Positions 35,601-41,600 of a stretch of DNA of 64,000 bases are shown in pieces; the first letter of the stretch is position 1; the number at the start of each line of letters is the position of its first letter. The notes under the pieces were generated by a model. It was given only the letters and a program-made list of their open reading frames with translations, was not told the origin of the DNA and did not search any database. The stretch comes from Uloborus plumipes (Eukaryota > Arthropoda > Arachnida > Araneae > Uloboridae), in the NCBI GenBank assembly GCA_038373865.1, contig JAXGGA010001590.1, positions 62,001 to 126,000 of the forward strand, read 5' to 3'. A program made the translations under genes and the position numbers.

Positions 35601-38600
35601 AGAATTATTTACGTGGTATCAAAACAGTTTCTTAATTTTCAATAAAATTATTTTTCATGAAAACCCATATTAGTTTTCAAATAATCCAAACTATTTTTCA
35701 CAAAATATCTTGGATGGACACCTGCACTGCATATTTACCTCCCATTGGTTTTGTGGTGAGTTATTGTTGCAAGAAGTAATTTTCCTTTTTTAAGATTGAA
35801 TATTTTATGCTTAATTTCAATTATAATTACCCGACACTGTTGCTGAATTTGAGCGGTTTTTATTATCTCCTTGTAGTTTAAATCATTCTCCTCTCTCTCT
35901 GCCTCATTTAGAAAGAAGCCGACAGAACCCGAGCCCTACAAGATATGGAAGATAAAATTATCACCACTGCATTTTATAATCTTGTAAGTTATATTCCATT
36001 TATTGATTGCGTGATCAAATATGTATTGGTACTAAATGCCTTAAAACTGAAGAAGTCATCTTGTTAGATAAATGCATAACATTGCTTATGTAACTCCTAC
36101 TCTCAACTGACTTGTGTGCATCATTCAGAACTTGGATTCCCGTGCACGTGCAATAGGCGGGGCTAGTTCATGACGCACCAGAGGTGTTGTCTCGTCATGT
36201 GCCAGCAGAACCAATAAGTGATGACACGTGTGTAGGGCGTTGCTGTGTGTCACGTGTTTTACTTAGTTTCAACATGCAAATGTAGCAGGGTATAAAATTG
36301 AAGATTCAACTTTCGATCTTCACTTGCTTTTTCGATCGGCCACATTGCTTGTGTCGCATTTTTGAGTTTGTTTCCCCGCTGGAAAGGGGTAAACTCTTAT
36401 ACTTTTTCGGAGCAGTGCTCATTTTTATAATGTTTCATTCAAAATTAACTTAAATGTTTACCGGTGATATTTTCCCAGATGTTAAATCCTAATTAAATGT
36501 TTTTCTAGTCAAATCAATCGTTGGTCATCGCTTCAAAACTTCATTGATGTTTATGGGAAAAATAAAGATAAGTTTTGTTTTTAAACAGTCTTAGTCATCT
36601 TTTCGTATCATTAACTCTGCTGTTAATTATCAGAAATGGGTTTATCCCATTATCACATCTATTCAATATCTTTATTGTAATCCTGATATTTTTGGCAGTT
36701 AAACTAATATGAATATTTGACATTTTATAGATATTTGTTATCGCAAAACAAAAAATTTACTCAGACTATGATATAAATACTATGCATAATTGGTTATCTT
36801 AAAATACACATAACTATTGAAACAAAATGAAAAATAAATTACAATTTATATGAATCTAAAGTGTATAAAACTACTTTATTAATATGAAGAGCTTCAAAGT
36901 ACGTAATACAATGGAGGGTCAAAAGTCTGCAACACTTAGGAGAAGTAGCTGTGCATATTTTAGGATTTCAGATCATGAAGAAACCGGAAACTGTGTCTCA
37001 AGATTAAGAATAAAGACTTTGAAATACTCATGAATTACTTCGTAAGACAATAGAATATGTTTGAGCATGCTTTACTTTAGATGCTATTTAAGACACAAGA
37101 TTTGAATGGTTAATATGGATGAATAATTGAAATATTTTATTGCTGTTATTATTTTGGATAATTATGTATTTTTTTCCTTTTTGGACCATAAGGAAGCTTT
37201 TTTACAGATATCTATAAGAGTTCTAATGTTTTTTAGATTTCTAGCTCTATGATAGTTGTGAAGTATAAATCCAATGTTAATTAAGCAAATACGCAGCGAT
37301 ACTACGAGCACGTGTTTCGGCGTTACAAGGAACGCCCTTTTCAATGCAAAAAAAAATGTGAGCTTATCGCCATTTTTCGACCATAGTTTCTAAAATAATT
37401 AGTGACTCTTTCTAGTTATGCAATTAATTAGGACAATTGAGTTAATCATTTTCTTCAACTCCAAATAAATGAATCTATATAAAGATCAGTTGTAAAGCTT
37501 AAAATTAATTTTTTGTACTTGTTGGGGTAGGCAGTTCATATCAAATGGAAAATCTGAATCACAGTTATAAATTAATGCATTGGCAACCTGCATATCATTA
37601 TGATATCATTTGGGACTTTGTTTTGTGGAAAAAAAATAGCTTCAAAAATATGTTATTCAAATTTCAAAAAAAAAAAAAAAGAAAAAAAAAAGAGGGAAGC
37701 AACTGTTTAATATTTTCCGGTAGCACCTTGAAGGCTATATTAATGAAATAAATAACTTTAATCATTCGTCATATTAATACAGGAAGTTGTATTGAAGCTA
37801 TTTATTCCAGTGTATGTTGTAGCCAAGAATTTTTTACCTGAAATAATTTTTATTACCTAGAATCTTTTAATATGAACGTTAAAGTGTGATGTTCTTTTCA
37901 TCAATAGCAAATAAAGTAACTTTTTTTAGTTTTATGCCTTGACTATGTGGAGTTTTGTCCTAAAAATCTTTTCCCAAGAACTAATCTGAAAGTTTAGATT
38001 TACTTAATTTATCAATTTGGTTTTTACCATAAGTTAATAGCAACATAAAAAGTAAGCAATATATTTGTTTGTGAAACATCTCACATATTACGTGCTTGCT
38101 AACATATTTGTATAACGAATTGTATAAGGAAATGACGCCACGTGATTTTCAGTCCTGATCATATTTTAGAGTGGCACCCATGGTGATTTAAGGAGGGAGG
38201 ATTTAGAACCCCTCTGCCGAAAATAATTTGACTTAAAATTGAAGGCTTAAATATTTTACGGATTGTTTGGTGAAGAAATAGTATGACTGATACAAATTTG
38301 CCACCTTTGTGAACTTACGGGGAAAGGTTTGGGCCTTTTCTTTTGAAAAGTTTTCATAGCCGACATATTAAAAATTTTTATAAACCATCTCTAGATGTCT
38401 TAAGGCTAGGGAGATTTTGTGCAGTCTTGAAAGTTGAATTCTATCTTTTGTGAAGTTAGAGGGAAGAGTAGCGGTGAAAGATGTTCCTCAAAAACTTTTA
38501 GGCTCTCTTTAGAGATGTTGAAAGTTTAGTAAACTGATTTTAAATTTGAAAAACATTCCGTTTGTTGATGACGTTTTTTAGTGTTTCAAATAAAACAAAT

Positions 38601-41600
38601 CAACTATGTAACTTCATTTTTCATCAACAAATTAACAGTCTCAAATGCATTTCTTGTAATTGTTGTTAATTTTAGAAAAATTAATAATTAATGCCTGACG
38701 TAGTTTAAATAGCCAGAAATATCCAGGTATCAATTAAGAGAAGAAATGGAGCTTCAAGAGGATGAAAAATGCGTCCTCTTGAAGTACCTGTACGAGAAAT
38801 CAGGGAAAATTTTAGTTAGACTGGGAGAAATCAGGGAAAAGTCAGGGAAAAAGATTTTGTTCTTTCTGTGGCCACCCTGTCATAGAAAATAGAATTAGAT
38901 CAAAAAATACTATACTAATTACAATTTAATGAATTTTGTGAGTTTTAGAAATCAATAGTTAGATGCAATATATTTGCAAATGGTTCCTATCTTGCACCAC
39001 TATTTTTACTTCTTTGGATAATTTACTCTAACTCACGCTTAAATACTTTTAATGTTTTTTTTTTTAATTTGTTTTTTCAAAGATTTTTTAGTTTTTTTTT
39101 TTTACTTATTTGCTGCCTTTTTCTGGATTGACATGCTACTTTTAAAACCTTTACAGAGCTAGGCACATCAGCTAGTAACAAAATAGTTGACACTTGATTT
39201 TAAAAACTGTTCCCCTGAAACAAAAACAAAAAAAACTCAATTTAAACACTGCAATTTTGCCCATTTTTTGTTATTCTTTTGTTTTTATTGAAAATTTATA
39301 TGTTTAAAAGTGGTGAGTAAGCCTTGATGTTATGATTTGAATCTTTTGGTGCTTATGTTATGACAATTTTTTTTTTATTATTCGGCATAAAAAACACAAA
39401 GAATGTCTATTATTATTGGTTGAACTTTATTATGGAATTGTATTTACGATATTTACTGTATGGTTTTTGCTGCATTTTGCTGTTTCCAACTTTTTCCAGG
39501 TTCAAAAGAGTTTATAAAATTGAGCTTCAAATGTATATGTAACAATAAAAGTATATACAGTAAAGCTAAAGCACCTTTGACTTTTCATTTTCTTCCTGAA
39601 AACCAGCTAGAAGATCATGTATTGACCTATACTACCCTCATTAATGGGAAGGTTTTCTAATTTTTAATTTTATTTTTATATGATAGGAGTAAAACAAATG
39701 AACATCATCGGTAAAAAAAAAATCGATATGCAAGGTAGTTTTTTTAAATATATTTTTTTAAGTTTAAGCAATGGTGATGTCAGAGGTCTGGTGGATTTTT
39801 TGATCTAAAAGTGCTAAACTTTGGCAAGAAATGTTTCGTATCGGCTGGAGTTTGAACCGCTTTACCGTGCTTTCTTAACGCTGTTCCCCAGAGTTGCCGG
39901 TAATCTGCAAAAGTCGCCAAGTAATGCCTTTCTAAAAGTTTGAATATGATTTTCACCGAAAAAAGTTTAAAACCATCTTAGCTGACACTCCTGGCAGGTT
40001 ATTGGATTGCCCTTTGACAAATCTAATCTTCATAGTGGATTAACGCACTTAAACTAACTGTTAACGGTAAAGGAAAAAAACTCTGCAACGAAAAGATGGT
40101 ATAGCTGCAATACAATTTTTGCGGGTGAACGGCTTAAATTACAAGTATCCCACGTCGCTGGTTTCGTTTTTGAGGCGCGCTTTTTTTGCACGTGGGTTTT
40201 TAAAATAATCATTAAAAATCAATCATTGTGTTTTAAAATCGGAGATGGTGAATTTTTGTGATTTGTAAGTCTCTTAACAATACCTAGTAGATGAAGTTGG
40301 ATTATTTAATAAGTCGAAACTTCTCTATTATCGTCTCTCAGTCTTAAGTATCCTATAATTTTCATATTTTTGAGGCTTCTTGATTGTACAAATGTGCATA
40401 GCTAATATCTGCGTAAAATGCTTTGTAGGGTTCCCAGCTGCAGAAAAGAGTGGCCGAAGAGCGGCTGACGCAATCCGTCTTCAACCAAACGTTTTTGTCT
40501 CGTCAGAGGCAACCCACGGCCAGGCGGATGGTCAACTCTGCTGGCTTATCATCTAGGTAAGTCCTTTTGTTATTGCTATAGTCAAAAGACATTTGACAAA
40601 GGAATAGCCTTTGCCAAGGTCATAAGAGGCTGGTGCATCTAAAAGGTGGGGGGTCGAAAGAAGTTGAGGGGTAGGGGGCAGCATCTCTCAACCTCTTTTT
40701 TTTCACTCGAAAATTTGGCTATATTATTATTGGATTTTAGCATTACTGATTAAATGATCTCTAAAATATGCCAAAAACGGATAACCACTGTAGACCACCC
40801 CCCCCCCCTATCTGATATTAAAAGTTACATTTTTATGAAAAAACTTTTTAAATATATTTTTTGGAATATTCAGCTTCTATTTTCGTGAAATTAATCAATC
40901 CACTGAGTGAAAAAGAGTCATTTTTTTTTTATCATTACTTTTTATTTCTGAAAAGTGAGGGGCAAGGTCCCTATGCTTTTGGAAGTGAGGGGACAGTCGC
41001 CCCCCTGTACGAGCGGCCAATGGCCAAGGTTATACAAATACCAATGTGGCAATTAACAACAGGATCTGGGCCCAGCTAGATAGGTCTGGTCAAATTTTAG
41101 TCCCCAATAAGGATAAATGACCCTTTTAAAGCTGTCCACTCCCTTGCCCATGACAACCTCTTCTGTTAGGCTACACCTAGTTCCCAATACCCTGCTAAAA
41201 TAGTTATTCTTCCTAAGTTTCTGGTTAGCTTGAGGTTAGAATAGCTTAAAACATCGTCCTCTTATCCTGCTTGCCAGTCAAAGCTTCTTCCGTTTTGATA
41301 AAATTAACTCATTTATGCCCAAGTTTTTTCAAACAATTTTTTCCAATTTTTATCTGCTTAAAACTTTTACTTGGAATGGTTTACATACATTTTAGGCTTG
41401 AAATAGTTCGCCGTTGCCATAGTTATTAAGTTATTTAACGTCCTGTTTATGGGATATTTTGCAGATATGTGAGCAAAATACGACCTAACTTGACTTTATT
41501 TTTGCAAAGTAACATTACAGAAGGCATCTGTGATCAATTTTAAGCAAATCGTTTTAAAATAGTTTAATTTTATGAAAAATAAGTTCATAAAAGAAAACTT

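Larger units (their letters stand above)
34219..35911 (+). other. Hook intron before window exon 19
   Basis: AT-rich. It contains a tRNA-like segment at 34465-34530 and a TSD-less CAGGGG-type element at 35213-35724. TGCGTGAGTCAGCTAG at 34861-34876 may be a worn Helitron 3' end. Confidence 0.4.

Noticed and set aside
36300..36394. Assignment of the hairpin and Sm-like segment to U4, U5 or U7
   Set aside because: The sequence lacks the conserved 5' regions of those RNAs as I remember them; left as an unassigned candidate.
38155..38880. Possible hAT element ending GTGGCCACCCTG
   Set aside because: Only the right end is visible; I could not find a matching left end or TSD, so no element was called.
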